64,000 nt of DNA from Simplicispira lacusdiani (GTDB lineage Bacteria; Pseudomonadota; Gammaproteobacteria; Burkholderiales; Burkholderiaceae_C), in contig NZ_QXGR01000001.1 of the NCBI RefSeq assembly GCF_003604195.1, forward strand, positions 372,001 to 436,000, given 5' to 3'. Below the pieces are notes generated by a model. It made no database searches, had not been told where the DNA came from, and saw only the letters and a list, made by a program, of their open reading frames with translations. Made by a program: the position numbers and the translations under genes. Below are positions 39,322 to 48,906 of the stretch, one piece after another (positions within the stretch are counted from its first letter, which is position 1; every line of letters begins with the position of its first letter).

Positions 39322-41289
39322 CTACAGCTTGTCCAGCGCCACGGCCGGCAACCAGGGCGCGCCGGGCGGCAGGGCGCGGGCGTCCCGGATGCGCTCGCGC
39401 AGACGCTCGGCCGCCAGGTCGCCGGGCAGGCGCGCGAGCAGCGCTTGCAGGTGTGCGTCGGCCGCGTCCCAGGCGCGCGCATGGAAGGCCTGCAGCGCCG
39501 CCTGCGAGAGCCGGCAGGCCTCGGCGTCGTCGCAGGGCGTGTACACGCGCACGGGCTCGGTCTTGCCCTTGACGACCACGTCGTCGAGCGCGCGCAGAGC
39601 GATGCCGGCCGGCAGCCGCGCCGCAGTGGCACCCGAGAGCAGGATGCCGGTGCCGAAGGCCTTGTTGGCACCTTCCAGGCGCGCCGCCAGGTTCACCGCG
39701 TCGCCGATGGCGGTGTACGAGAAGCGCTGTTCCGAGCCCACGTTGCCCACCACCACGCGGCCCGTGTGCAGCCCGATGCGCATGTGGATGCCCGGCAGGC
39801 CGCGCGCGCGCAGGCCCGCCACCAGCGGCTCCATGGCCTGCTGCATGGCGATGGCGGCGCGCACCGCGTGCTCGGCGTGCCGGTCATCGGGCAGCGGTGC
39901 GCCCCAGAAGGCCATCACCGCGTCGCCGATGAACTTGTCCACCGTGCCGTCCGTGGCGTGGATGAGCGGGGTCATGGCGTTGAAATAGCCCGTGAGCACC
40001 TCCACGGTCTGCTCGGCGCTGAGCTGCTCGGACAGCGTGGTGAAGCTGGCCAGGTCGGTGAACATGAGCGTGACCTCGCGCGCCTCGCCGCCCAGGCGCA
40101 GCAGTTCGGGCTGGGCCACCAGGCGTGCCACCACCTCGGGCGGCACGTACTGGGCGAACATCGCGCGTGTCTGGCGCGCGCGCCGGCGGGCCGTGGCATA
40201 GGCCACCAGGGCCGTGGCGCCGTAGATGGCGAGCACGCCGGCCAGCGGCAGCAGCGGCGGCAGCCAGAGCCCGGCGCCGCTGAACAGCGCCCACGACAGC
40301 AGCAGCGTACCGCCCGAGAGCGCCGCCGCGAGCGCGGCCACGGCGCCGGGGTGCCAGAGCAGGCTGGCGGGCACCAGCAGCGCCAGCGCCAGCAGCACCA
40401 GCGCGGCGCTCCAGCCCTCGGGCACGGGACGCAGGCGGTCGCCCTGCAGGTGGTTGTCGAGCAGCGTCGCCTGCAGCTCCACGCCGGGGAACAGGCGTTC
40501 GCCGCCCAGGGCGGCAAAGGGTGAATTGAACAGGTCGGCCTGCGCATGCTGCAATTCACTGGCGGTGAGCGCCGAGCGGCCCACCAGCACGGTCTTGCCC
40601 CGGAAGAAGCCAGGGGGCAGCAGGCCGCTCTCCAGCGCCTGGTAGTACGAGCGCGTGTCGTAGGTGCCGCGCGGCCCCCGGTAGGCGATGAGCCCGGGCG
40701 GGCCCTCGGGCACCGGGCGGCCGCTCAGGCCCTCGGCCAGCACGGCGGCAAAGCGCCCGGGGCCGGATGGCATCTGGCGCACCACGAAGTCGTCGTCGGG
40801 CTGCACGCCGGCGTCGCCATGGCGGGCGCCCGCGTCCAGCAAGGGCTGCAGCGGCAGCACCTCGGTCCAGAGCGTGGCGCTGGCGCTGTCCACCTTCTCG
40901 CGGCTGGACGCCAGCACCACCGGGATGCCCGCCGCCACCGCGCGCGCCACGGCTTGGGCCAGGGCCGCGTCCTGCGCCGGGTCGGCAGCCGGATCGGCGA
41001 ACACCATGTCCAGGCCGATGGCGGCGGCGCCGTCCTCGCGCAGCCGGTCGATCAGGCGCGCATGCAAGCCGCGCGGAAAGGGCCAGCCTTGCCCGAGCTG
41101 CTGGAAGCTCGGCTCGTCGATGGCCAGCACGGCCACAGGCGTTGGGCCGCGCCCCGGCGCGGCCAGCGTGGTCCACAGGTCGAAACTCTTGAATTCCAGC
41201 GCATGCCAGGGGCGGCTGTGCGCCGCCGCCCAGACCAGCAGCAGGGCCAAGAGCGCCGCGCCCAGCGGCTTAGAAACGGTAGCGCGCAT
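39322..41289 (-). CDS. CHASE2-domain class III adenylate cyclase
   Basis: Inner-membrane cyclase of 655 residues. A first helix (about 8-24) precedes a periplasmic CHASE2 domain (about 35-320; VAVLAIDEPSFQQLG and GLDMVFADPAADP). Three more helices follow (about 330-385), then the cyclase domain. Catalytic features are FTDLASF near 408 (first metal Asp), DKFIGDAVMAFWG near 453 (adenine-selecting Lys and second Asp) and TAIGDAVNLAARLE near 526 (Asp and transition-state Asn/Arg). These point to cAMP rather than cGMP. Its start overlaps the FecR-barrel gene's stop by 20 bases, so the two are coupled and probably work together. Confidence 0.92.
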   Translation of the reverse strand: MRATVSKPLGAALLALLLVWAAAHSRPWHALEFKSFDLWTTLAAPGRGPTPVAVLAIDEPSFQQLGQGWPFPRGLHARLIDRLREDGAAAIGLDMVFADPAADPAQDAALAQAVARAVAAGIPVVLASSREKVDSASATLWTEVLPLQPLLDAGARHGDAGVQPDDDFVVRQMPSGPGRFAAVLAEGLSGRPVPEGPPGLIAYRGPRGTYDTRSYYQALESGLLPPGFFRGKTVLVGRSALTASELQHAQADLFNSPFAALGGERLFPGVELQATLLDNHLQGDRLRPVPEGWSAALVLLALALLVPASLLWHPGAVAALAAALSGGTLLLSWALFSGAGLWLPPLLPLAGVLAIYGATALVAYATARRRARQTRAMFAQYVPPEVVARLVAQPELLRLGGEAREVTLMFTDLASFTTLSEQLSAEQTVEVLTGYFNAMTPLIHATDGTVDKFIGDAVMAFWGAPLPDDRHAEHAVRAAIAMQQAMEPLVAGLRARGLPGIHMRIGLHTGRVVVGNVGSEQRFSYTAIGDAVNLAARLEGANKAFGTGILLSGATAARLPAGIALRALDDVVVKGKTEPVRVYTPCDDAEACRLSQAALQAFHARAWDAADAHLQALLARLPGDLAAERLRERIRDARALPPGAPWLPAVALDKL

Positions 41290-44200
41290 CCAGCACGTAG
41301 CGGGTTTTCTGCAGCGCCGACTTCGGCGCCAGCAGGTTGAGCGCCGCCACGCCGATCACCCAGCGCTTGTCCTGCGACTCCCAGAAGCCCATGAGGTCCA
41401 GGCCCCAGCCCGGCGGACGGCGCGTGAGGTTTTCCTTGTCCTCGAAGCGTTCCGAGCGGTAGACCAGGCGGCCGCTGAGGTACACGCGCGCGCCGCTGGC
41501 CCAGGTGGCGCCGAGCACCGCGGTGTGGCGCGGGATGAAGGGAATCATGCGGCCCGTGACGAGCAGGCTGCCGTCGAGGTATTCGCTGCGGCCGTGCTGG
41601 TAGAGGTACTTGCCGTAGCCCGACCAGTTGCGGCTGAACATGTGGTTCACGCCGGCGCCCAGGCTGCTCAGCCGGCCGCCGTCGAAGCTGGGCGTGTCCT
41701 CCAGCACGTCGGAGGTGGACAGGTTGGCGAGCTGGGCGTTGCGCATCTCTTCCAGGAAGGGCAGGCTGGGCGTGCGCAGGTCCACGCCAATGGTGCCCGG
41801 GTTGGCGATGCGCATGTGGTCGGCGCGCAGGGTCAGGAAGGTGTCGTGGCCCAGTTCTTGGCCCCATTGCGCCACGGTGCGCTTGTGGCGGCCGCCGGCC
41901 TCGAGCAGGCGGTCTTCCACGGCGATGCCGGCGGTGTCCACGCGCGTCAGGGTGCCGGTGCTCAGTGGCCGCATCCAGTCTTGGTAGGCCAGGCGCAGGG
42001 TGCTGCCCGGGGCCGGCTGGAACACCATGCCCAGGCGCGGGCTGACCACGCGCTCGGTGTCGTTGCGGGTGGCGACATCGCCGCCGACGGCGTCCAGATT
42101 CACCAGCCCGATGGCGCTAATCCCCCGCACCCGGTGGCGGATCTGCTGGACGCCCAGCGCGCCGTCCAGCCGCACGGCCGGGTTCACTTGCCGCTGGCCG
42201 TCCAGCGTCAGGGCGGTGTAGCGCCGGTCGATGTCGTTGTTGGCCGCGAAGACCATGATGTCGGAGAGGTTCTGACCGTTCCCGAGTGGCCCCTCGATGA
42301 TGCCGGTCGCCTCGGTTCTGCTGGCCTGCTTCTCCCGCACATGCTCCAGGGCCACGCTCCAGCGCGTGCCCGGTTCGGGGTCCACGGTGTGGCGTAGCTG
42401 CAGGTCGGAGAAGGCCTTGCGCGGCGCGCCTGACAGCCCCAGGATGCCGGATAGCGGGTCGAAGAAGAACAGCGTGGGGTAGTTCTCGAAGCGCATGCTT
42501 TCCAGGCTGCGCCCGGCCTTGAACCAGGTCTGCACGGTCGGACTCCAGCGGTAGGACAGGCCCAGCACACCCTGTTGTGCGGTGTTGTCCAGCGCGGTGC
42601 CGAAACGGTTGCTGGCACGCAGGCTCAGGTCGAAGTGGTTGGCGTAGGCGAACAGGCTCAGGCGCTCGCTGGGCTGCAGACCCAGGCCCAGCGTGAGCGC
42701 GTCGGCTCCGCCGTGGGCCGTGCCGGTGGGGTCCTGGAACGCGGGGATGTTCGCCACCCCGACATTGATCGGGAAGTCGCGCGCCGCCGCGTGCTGCGCC
42801 TTGAGGAACCACGACACTGGCACCTTGCTGTTGTCCATGCCGTTGAGCGTGACCGAGGGCGCCGTCATGCGGAAGAATTCCTGGTCGTACGTCAGGCCCA
42901 CGGCGCCGTGGCTGCCGGGCTGCTGCAGCAGCGAGGAGTGGCGCTGGCTCGCGCCGAAGGCCATGGGATCGGTCAGGAAGCCCTGGAACAGTGCCGAGTT
43001 CTTGTTGAATTCGCCCGGGTAGCGGTCGGCCAGGAACAGGTGGCTGCCGCCCCAGTAGGGCGTGAAGCTCTGCTGCGCGAGTTCGAGCGCCCAGTCTTCC
43101 ATGCCGAAGAAGGCCAGCGCGGCGCCCAGGTTGGCGCTGCCCTTCTGGTCGTTGGCGACCTGGTTGAGCGACTTGAGGTAGGGCATGCGCCGCAGGGCGG
43201 CACGCGCCGCATCCACGGCCGCGCCGGGCTCGAACCGGTCGGTGTGGATCTGCGCCAGCAGCATGTGGGGCAGTGGGTCTTTGTCGTCGAGCGCGGCCGC
43301 CTGTTCCAGCGTGGTGATGGCGTCCTGGTGGCGGCCGAGCTGGTAGTAGGCCACGGCGGTCCAGGTCTTGGCGCGGGCGTAGCGCGGCTCCATCACGCCG
43401 GCGCGCAGGAAAGCGTCGAGCCCGGCCTGGGGCAGACCCTGCTTGAGGCGCAGCAGCCCCTGCCCGGTGAGCGCCACGTAGTCGGCCGGGTTGTCGGCCA
43501 GCGCGATGGCGAACGCCGCCTCGGCCTCGACGAAGCTGTTGGCAAAGGTTTCCAGCGTGCCGCGCTCGCCCTGTGCGCCGGCCGCGTGCGGGTCGATCTG
43601 CAAGGCCTGCAGCAGATGGCGGCGCGCCGGGGCGGTGTCTTCGCGCTCGGTCTGCGCACTGCCCAGGCCCTGCCAGCCGCGGGCGTCCTGGGGCGCGTGC
43701 TGTGTGGCCTCGGTGTAGGCCGCCAGCGTGGCGGGCGCGTCGCCCTGGCGCCGCGCCAGCGCGGCGCGCGCCAGCGCCAGGTCGGCGCTGGGGGTGTCTG
43801 GCGCCGCCGCCAGCGTGGTGCGGGCGTCGTCCACGCGGTCGGTCAGCAGCTGCACGCGGGCCTGCTGCGCCAGCAGCGCGGGGTGCGCCGGCCAGCGCGC
43901 GAGCGCGCCGCGCAGCGTCTGCAGGGCGGCATCGCCCTCGCCTTCCATGAGCTGCAGGTCGGACTGCATCAGCCACGCGGCCAGCGGCGCCGTGCCGGCG
44001 GCCACTTGGCGCGCCAGCTGCGCGCGCGCGCCGGGCAGGTCGGCCGATTGCAGGGCGATGGCGGCCTCCAGCGCGGCCGTCCAGGGTGCCAGGGCGCTGG
44101 CCCGAACCTGGGCCAGCGCCGCGCGGGCGGCCTCGGGCTGGCGCGCGGCGAGCGCCGCCACGACCGGCTGCAGTGCATCGGGCGGGGCGTCGGCGCGCAG

Positions 44201-44833
44201 GTGCGGCAGCGGGTCGGCCTGCAGCGCGTTGACCCACTGCACGCGGTCGCGCGGCTGGGCCAGCAGCATCTTCACCGGAGCCTTGCCCACTTCCGCGTAG
44301 GCGGCCTCGTTCGGTCCCACGCTCACCTGCCCTTGCGCGTTGCCGAATTCCACCGTGCCCGAGAGCACGGTCAGCAGCGTGCGGCCGTCGGGCTCGACGC
44401 TGATGTCCCAGTCGGTGCCCCGGATCGCGGCGGTGGCGGCCGGGGTTTCGAGCTGCAGCGGGCTGCCCGGCGGGCGGCGCGTCTGCGTCCAGGCGCGGCC
44501 GGCATCGAGCCGCAGCGTGGTGGTGTTCTGCCCCGGCGCGGCCACGGCCTTGACCTGCAGCACGGTGTTCTGGTGCAGGCGCAGCTGGGTCTCGTCGGCG
44601 AAGACCAGGGCCATGCGCGCCGCCTCGCGCGTGCGCACGAAGTCACCTGCCGCCAGCGCTTGCGCCGGGCGGGCAGGTTGCCAGTCGGTGGCGCTGGCCG
44701 AGCGCTGGTCGCCCGCGCCCTGCAGGGTCAGGATCTCGGCGGCGGCGCCGGGCGGCAGGGCCGCCTGGGCTGTCAGCGGAAAGGCCAGGGCGACGAGGGC
44801 CGCCAGGGAGGTGCGTCGGAGAAGGGGGTGCAT
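41270..44833 (-). CDS. FecR-TPR-beta-barrel outer-membrane fusion protein
   Basis: Protein of 1187 residues with a signal peptide (about 1-24, ending TAQA). A FecR domain occupies about 55-190 (DFVRTREAARMALVFADETQ, AAIRGTDWDIS, LTVLSGTVEFG). A TPR-like helical region follows (about 210-560; GWQGLGSAQ, AVAYYQLGRHQDAITTLEQA). From about 640 to the end there is a beta-barrel-like region with alternating aromatic strands, closing with DARYRF, the usual terminal Phe of outer-membrane proteins. No TonB box or plug is seen. AAGGAAG precedes the ATG. It is coupled to the CHASE2 cyclase gene. I infer an envelope sensor; the ligand is unknown. Confidence 0.85.
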   Translation of the reverse strand: MHPLLRRTSLAALVALAFPLTAQAALPPGAAAEILTLQGAGDQRSASATDWQPARPAQALAAGDFVRTREAARMALVFADETQLRLHQNTVLQVKAVAAPGQNTTTLRLDAGRAWTQTRRPPGSPLQLETPAATAAIRGTDWDISVEPDGRTLLTVLSGTVEFGNAQGQVSVGPNEAAYAEVGKAPVKMLLAQPRDRVQWVNALQADPLPHLRADAPPDALQPVVAALAARQPEAARAALAQVRASALAPWTAALEAAIALQSADLPGARAQLARQVAAGTAPLAAWLMQSDLQLMEGEGDAALQTLRGALARWPAHPALLAQQARVQLLTDRVDDARTTLAAAPDTPSADLALARAALARRQGDAPATLAAYTEATQHAPQDARGWQGLGSAQTEREDTAPARRHLLQALQIDPHAAGAQGERGTLETFANSFVEAEAAFAIALADNPADYVALTGQGLLRLKQGLPQAGLDAFLRAGVMEPRYARAKTWTAVAYYQLGRHQDAITTLEQAAALDDKDPLPHMLLAQIHTDRFEPGAAVDAARAALRRMPYLKSLNQVANDQKGSANLGAALAFFGMEDWALELAQQSFTPYWGGSHLFLADRYPGEFNKNSALFQGFLTDPMAFGASQRHSSLLQQPGSHGAVGLTYDQEFFRMTAPSVTLNGMDNSKVPVSWFLKAQHAAARDFPINVGVANIPAFQDPTGTAHGGADALTLGLGLQPSERLSLFAYANHFDLSLRASNRFGTALDNTAQQGVLGLSYRWSPTVQTWFKAGRSLESMRFENYPTLFFFDPLSGILGLSGAPRKAFSDLQLRHTVDPEPGTRWSVALEHVREKQASRTEATGIIEGPLGNGQNLSDIMVFAANNDIDRRYTALTLDGQRQVNPAVRLDGALGVQQIRHRVRGISAIGLVNLDAVGGDVATRNDTERVVSPRLGMVFQPAPGSTLRLAYQDWMRPLSTGTLTRVDTAGIAVEDRLLEAGGRHKRTVAQWGQELGHDTFLTLRADHMRIANPGTIGVDLRTPSLPFLEEMRNAQLANLSTSDVLEDTPSFDGGRLSSLGAGVNHMFSRNWSGYGKYLYQHGRSEYLDGSLLVTGRMIPFIPRHTAVLGATWASGARVYLSGRLVYRSERFEDKENLTRRPPGWGLDLMGFWESQDKRWVIGVAALNLLAPKSALQKTRYVLDARYRF

Positions 44834-45026
44834 GGGCGCTTCCTTGCAGGTTCAAGTGCTGGGCTGGCGGAGACGGGCCGCGCAACCCGACATGGTGCCA
44901 GCCGCGCCGGGAATTGTGTGACGCCGCCGATACATCTGGTCGCGCATTCGTGCTGAAAGCCACAGCCCAGGGGCATTCCAGCCGTCCATGGGTGCATGCG
45001 TCACGCGCAGGTGCGAGCACTCGCGC

Positions 45027-45108
45027 GGCCCAGGTCAACGGCCACCGCGCAAGGGCCGCCCCGCAGCGAGGCGAGAGAAGGGGGAAGGCGCGCAGCGCCA
45101 CAGGGGGT
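45027..45108 (-). repeat. Dispersed repeat family B, copy 3, downstream of the GspE-GAF gene
   Basis: Shorter copy lacking the central segment but keeping GAGAGAAGGGGGAAGGCGCG and the GCGC dyad. It ends seven bases from the stop codon at 45115. The remaining spacer (44834-45026) carries the FecR-barrel ribosome site and otherwise nothing clear. Confidence 0.65.
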
Positions 45109-45114
45109 TGTTCC

Positions 45115-47496
45115 TTACTTCAGGCAGACCAGTCGCACCTGCTTGAGGTCGGTGAGGCCCTGCAGCGCCTTCTCGATGCCGTCCATCATCAGCGTGCGCA
45201 TGCCCTCTTCCAGGCAGGCGCCGAGCAGATCCGAGACGCGCGAGCGCGACTGGATGTGGCGCTTGATGGCGTCGTCGGCCACCAGCAGCTCGTGCAGGCC
45301 CACGCGGCCCTTGTAGCCGCCGCCCTGGCATTTGTCGCAGCCCACGGGGCGGTACAGGCGCAACTGGCCCTGGTCGTCACCGAAGCGCTCGCGCCAGCTC
45401 TGCAGCACGGCCTGGCGCTGGCCCTGCGCGTCCTGCTGCCAGGCGGCGGTCTGGCGCAAGGGCTGGGTGTAGTCGTCCAGGCACTGCTGCAGCTCGTCGT
45501 CGGCGGGCACGTAGGCTTCGCGGCAGGCGCAGAGCTTCTTGGCCAGGCGCTGCGCCAGCACGCCCAGCAGGGCGTCGGCGAAGTTGAACGGGTCCATGCC
45601 CATGTCGAGCAGGCGCACGATGGATTCGGGCGCCGAATTGGTGTGCAGGGTGGAGAGCACCAGGTGGCCGGTGAGCGAGGCCTCGATGCCCATGCTCACG
45701 GTCTCCAGGTCGCGCGACTCGCCCACCATGATGATGTCCGGGTCCAGGCGCAGGAAGGCGCGCATCACCATGGCGAAGTCGATGCCGGCCTTCTTGTTCA
45801 CCTGCACCTGGCGCAGCCCCTTCTGGGTGATTTCCACCGGGTCCTCGGCGGTCCAGATCTTGGTGTCGGGCGTGTTGAGCTGGCGCAGGATGGAGTGCAG
45901 CGTGGTCGTCTTGCCCGAGCCCGTGGGGCCGCAGACGTAGAACAGCCCGTAGGGCTTGGAAATGGTGGGCAGCAGCCGCTGCAGGTTGTGCGCGCTCAGG
46001 CCGAGCTGCTCCAGCGGCAGCGGCTCGCCGCCCTTGAGCAGGCGCAGCACCACGTCCTCCACGCCGCCCACCGAGGCCACGGTGGCCACGCGCAGCTCGA
46101 TGTCGAGCGGGCCGAAGCGGCGGAACTGGATCTTGCCGTCCTGCGGCTTGCGGCGCTCGGAAATGTCGAGGTCGCACATGATCTTGATGCGCGTGACCAG
46201 GGGCGCGCGGTAGGCCGCCGGGATCTCGATGTAGGGCTGCAGGCTGCCGTCGATGCGGAAGCGGATGGCCGTCTTGCCCTTGCCCGGCTGGGGCTCGATG
46301 TGGATGTCCGAGGCGCCCTGCTGGTAGGCGTCGATCACGATCTTGTTGACCAGCTTGACGAGCTCGTTGTCGGTGGCGGCCGAGACCAGCGAGGCCTCGC
46401 TGCCGTCCTCCTCGGGCGCGGCATCGGCCAGGTCGGCCAGCATGCGGTCCACGCTCTCCTCGCCGCCCAGGCCGCCATAGATCTGGTCCACCGTCTGCGC
46501 GAAATCGTGCTGCGTGGCCACGAGGTACTGGATGTGGCGGACGCGCGGAAACACATGGCGCACCATGCGCGAGGCCTGCACGGCTTCCGGGTCCAGGCAC
46601 ATCACCTGCAGGCCGGCGGGCGTGTCCTCCAGCGGCAGCCAGCCCTGGGCCAGCACGAAATCGCGCTTGAGCACGCCGTGCAGCGCCTCGATGCGCAGGC
46701 GGTCGTTCTGGAAGCCCGCGTAGGAAACGCCGAAGAAGGCCGCCAGGCTGGCACCCAGGTCGGCGGGGCGCAGGCCCTGCTGGAGCAGCAGATCCTCGCC
46801 GCCGAGGCCCTGCTGGCGGGCCTGGTCGAGGCAGCGCGCCAGCGTGGGAAGGTCCACCAGGCCCTGCTCCACCAGCCATTGGTAGCGCGCGCCGCCGGGC
46901 AGGTGCGTCGTGGCCGGCGCGGGCGCTGGTTCGGCCGGGGCCTCCAGCGGCTGGCGGTGGCGCTTGAACGCGATGGCGAGGGTGTGGCACAGCTCCCGCA
47001 CGCCCTGCTCGGCCAGCGGCCCGAAGGGCTGGCCGCCCTGCGTGTTGACGAGCTGCAGCACGCCGTAGAGCGTTCCATCGAGCAGTACCGGCGCGGTGAG
47101 CAACTGGTGCGTGCGGTAGCCCGAGCGCTGGTCCACCTCCTTCTGGAACTTCAGGCCCGGCGCGATGGCCTGCAGCGCGGCCGCATCGTGCGCGTCGGGC
47201 ACGTTGACCAGTTCGCGCCGCAGGGCCACGTAGCCGGCCACGCTCGTGGCCTTGATCGGCAGCCGCAGGTTGCACAGGGTCTTGAGCCCCGTCTTGAAGC
47301 GCGACAGGATGTGGTGCCCGTCGTCGGACACGGTGTAGAGCGTCATCCGATCGGCCTGGAACAGCGCGCAGATGTCCGGCTCCAGGTCCACCATGATCTG
47401 CTCCGCGCGCTCGGTGCCGTGGATGCGGTTGCTCAGCGATTGCAGGTCGCGGAAGAAGGGGCCTTCGTCCAGGCCGGGGTTCGGGGTGCTTTGCAT
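45115..47496 (-). CDS. GAF-domain GspE/PilB-type ATPase
   Basis: ATPase of 793 residues. A GAF-like domain fills about 20-165 (DLEPDICALFQADRMTLYTV, LLDGTLYGVLQLVN). An MshEN-like region follows (about 185-370). The catalytic core has GPTGSGKTTTL (about 527), GESRDLETV and STLHTNSAPES. The zinc knuckle is unusual: the first half reads CAC (near 655) instead of CxxC, while CDKC (near 720) is intact. The start is the ATG at 47496 (MQSTPNPGLDEG). A small-molecule-gated motor is suggested by the GAF domain. No pilus genes adjoin. Confidence 0.9.
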   Translation of the reverse strand: MQSTPNPGLDEGPFFRDLQSLSNRIHGTERAEQIMVDLEPDICALFQADRMTLYTVSDDGHHILSRFKTGLKTLCNLRLPIKATSVAGYVALRRELVNVPDAHDAAALQAIAPGLKFQKEVDQRSGYRTHQLLTAPVLLDGTLYGVLQLVNTQGGQPFGPLAEQGVRELCHTLAIAFKRHRQPLEAPAEPAPAPATTHLPGGARYQWLVEQGLVDLPTLARCLDQARQQGLGGEDLLLQQGLRPADLGASLAAFFGVSYAGFQNDRLRIEALHGVLKRDFVLAQGWLPLEDTPAGLQVMCLDPEAVQASRMVRHVFPRVRHIQYLVATQHDFAQTVDQIYGGLGGEESVDRMLADLADAAPEEDGSEASLVSAATDNELVKLVNKIVIDAYQQGASDIHIEPQPGKGKTAIRFRIDGSLQPYIEIPAAYRAPLVTRIKIMCDLDISERRKPQDGKIQFRRFGPLDIELRVATVASVGGVEDVVLRLLKGGEPLPLEQLGLSAHNLQRLLPTISKPYGLFYVCGPTGSGKTTTLHSILRQLNTPDTKIWTAEDPVEITQKGLRQVQVNKKAGIDFAMVMRAFLRLDPDIIMVGESRDLETVSMGIEASLTGHLVLSTLHTNSAPESIVRLLDMGMDPFNFADALLGVLAQRLAKKLCACREAYVPADDELQQCLDDYTQPLRQTAAWQQDAQGQRQAVLQSWRERFGDDQGQLRLYRPVGCDKCQGGGYKGRVGLHELLVADDAIKRHIQSRSRVSDLLGACLEEGMRTLMMDGIEKALQGLTDLKQVRLVCLK

Positions 47497-47660
47497 GTCA
47501 GTGTCGCGCCTTGATGCTGCTGCCGGGATGGTCAATAAATGTATCCAATCCCTGCAGCGCCAGGGCCGAAGCCGGGCGCCCCCGGCAGGCGGCGCCGTTG
47601 CGCAGTAGCATCCAAGACCGGAAAAACACCGCCCTACCCGCCCCCACTGCAAGGATAGCC

Positions 47661-48818
47661 ATGCTGAATTTCGAGTTCCAGAACCCCACCCGCATCGTCT
47701 TCGGCCAAGGCAAGGTGGCCGACCTGGCGCGCCTCGTGCCCCCAGAGGCGCGCGTGCTCGTGCTCTATGGCGGCGCCAGCGCGCGCAAGACCGGCACGCT
47801 CGACGAGGTGCTGGCCGCGCTGACGGGCCGCACCGTGACCGAGTTCGGCGGCATCGAGCCCAACCCCACCTACGAGACGCTGATGCGCGCCGTGGAGCAG
47901 GTGCGCGCCGAGAAGATCGATTTCCTGCTCGCCGTGGGCGGCGGCTCGGTGATCGACGGCACCAAGTTCGTGGCCGCGGCCGCCGGCTTCGACGGCGAGC
48001 CCTGGGACATCCTGCTGCAGCGTGGCCGCAACGTGCAGCGCGCCGTGCCCATGGGCGCCGTGCTCACGCTGCCCGCCACCGGCTCGGAGATGAACAACGG
48101 CGGCGTGGTCACGCGCAAGGCCACGCAGGCCAAGCTGTCGTTCTCCAGCCCGCACTGCTTCCCGCTGTTCTCCATCCTCGACCCCACCAAGACCTACACC
48201 CTGCCGCGCGAGCAGATCGCCAACGGCATCGCCGACGCCTTCGTACATACCATGGAGCAGTACCTCACCTACCCCGTGCAAGCGCTGGCGCAGGACCGCT
48301 TCGCCGAAGGTCTGCTGCAGACGCTGGTGGAGATCGCTCCCGGCGCGCTGGCCGAGACGCCCGACTACGACAACCGCGCCAACCTCATGTGGACCGCCAC
48401 GCTCGCGCTCAACGGCCTCATCGGCGCCGGCGTGCCGCAGGACTGGGCCACGCACATGATCGGCCATGAACTCACCGCGCTCTACGGCATCGACCATGCG
48501 CGCACGCTGGCCATCGTGCTGCCCTCGCTGATGGATTCGCAGCGCGAGGCCAAGCGCGAGAAGCTGTTGCAGTACGCCGAGCGCGTCTGGCGCATCACCG
48601 AGGGCAGCGAGGCCGAGCGCATCGACGCGGCCATCGAGCGCACGCGCGGCTTCTTCGAGAGCCTGGGCATCCGCACCCGCCTGTCGGGCTACGGCCTGGG
48701 CGCCGAGGCGGTGGACGCCGTGGTGGCGCAGCTCACCGCGCACGGCATGCTCAAGCTGGGCGAACGCCGCGCCATCACGCCCGAGGTCAGCCACGCCATC
48801 CTCACCGCCGCGCTCTGA
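47661..48818 (+). CDS. yqhD: YqhD-type iron-containing alcohol dehydrogenase
   Basis: NADPH-dependent aldehyde reductase of 385 residues. Very close to E. coli YqhD along its length: TRIVFGQGKVADLARLVP, FGGIEPNPTYETLM, VGGGSVIDGTKF, and the metal ligands in ADAFVHTMEQY, MIGHELTALYGIDHART. It would reduce toxic short-chain aldehydes under oxidative stress. AAGGA precedes the ATG at 47661. It is divergent from the GspE-GAF gene across 164 bases. Confidence 0.93.
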   Translation: MLNFEFQNPTRIVFGQGKVADLARLVPPEARVLVLYGGASARKTGTLDEVLAALTGRTVTEFGGIEPNPTYETLMRAVEQVRAEKIDFLLAVGGGSVIDGTKFVAAAAGFDGEPWDILLQRGRNVQRAVPMGAVLTLPATGSEMNNGGVVTRKATQAKLSFSSPHCFPLFSILDPTKTYTLPREQIANGIADAFVHTMEQYLTYPVQALAQDRFAEGLLQTLVEIAPGALAETPDYDNRANLMWTATLALNGLIGAGVPQDWATHMIGHELTALYGIDHARTLAIVLPSLMDSQREAKREKLLQYAERVWRITEGSEAERIDAAIERTRGFFESLGIRTRLSGYGLGAEAVDAVVAQLTAHGMLKLGERRAITPEVSHAILTAAL

Positions 48819-48831
48819 CGCGGCGCGCCGT

Positions 48832-48859
48832 TGTGGTGCGGCGGGCGTTCTGCTAAGGT
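48832..48859 (+). promoter_or_regulatory. Candidate promoter of the universal stress protein gene
   Basis: TTGTGG (48832-48837) and TAAGGT (48854-48859) with a 16-base spacer. A seven-pair GC hairpin (48870-48886) lies in the short leader before the ATG. Confidence 0.4.
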
Positions 48860-48906
48860 GAAATCCGGTCCGGGGCGCCGCCCCGGCCGTTCTGCAGGAG
48901 ACCGCC

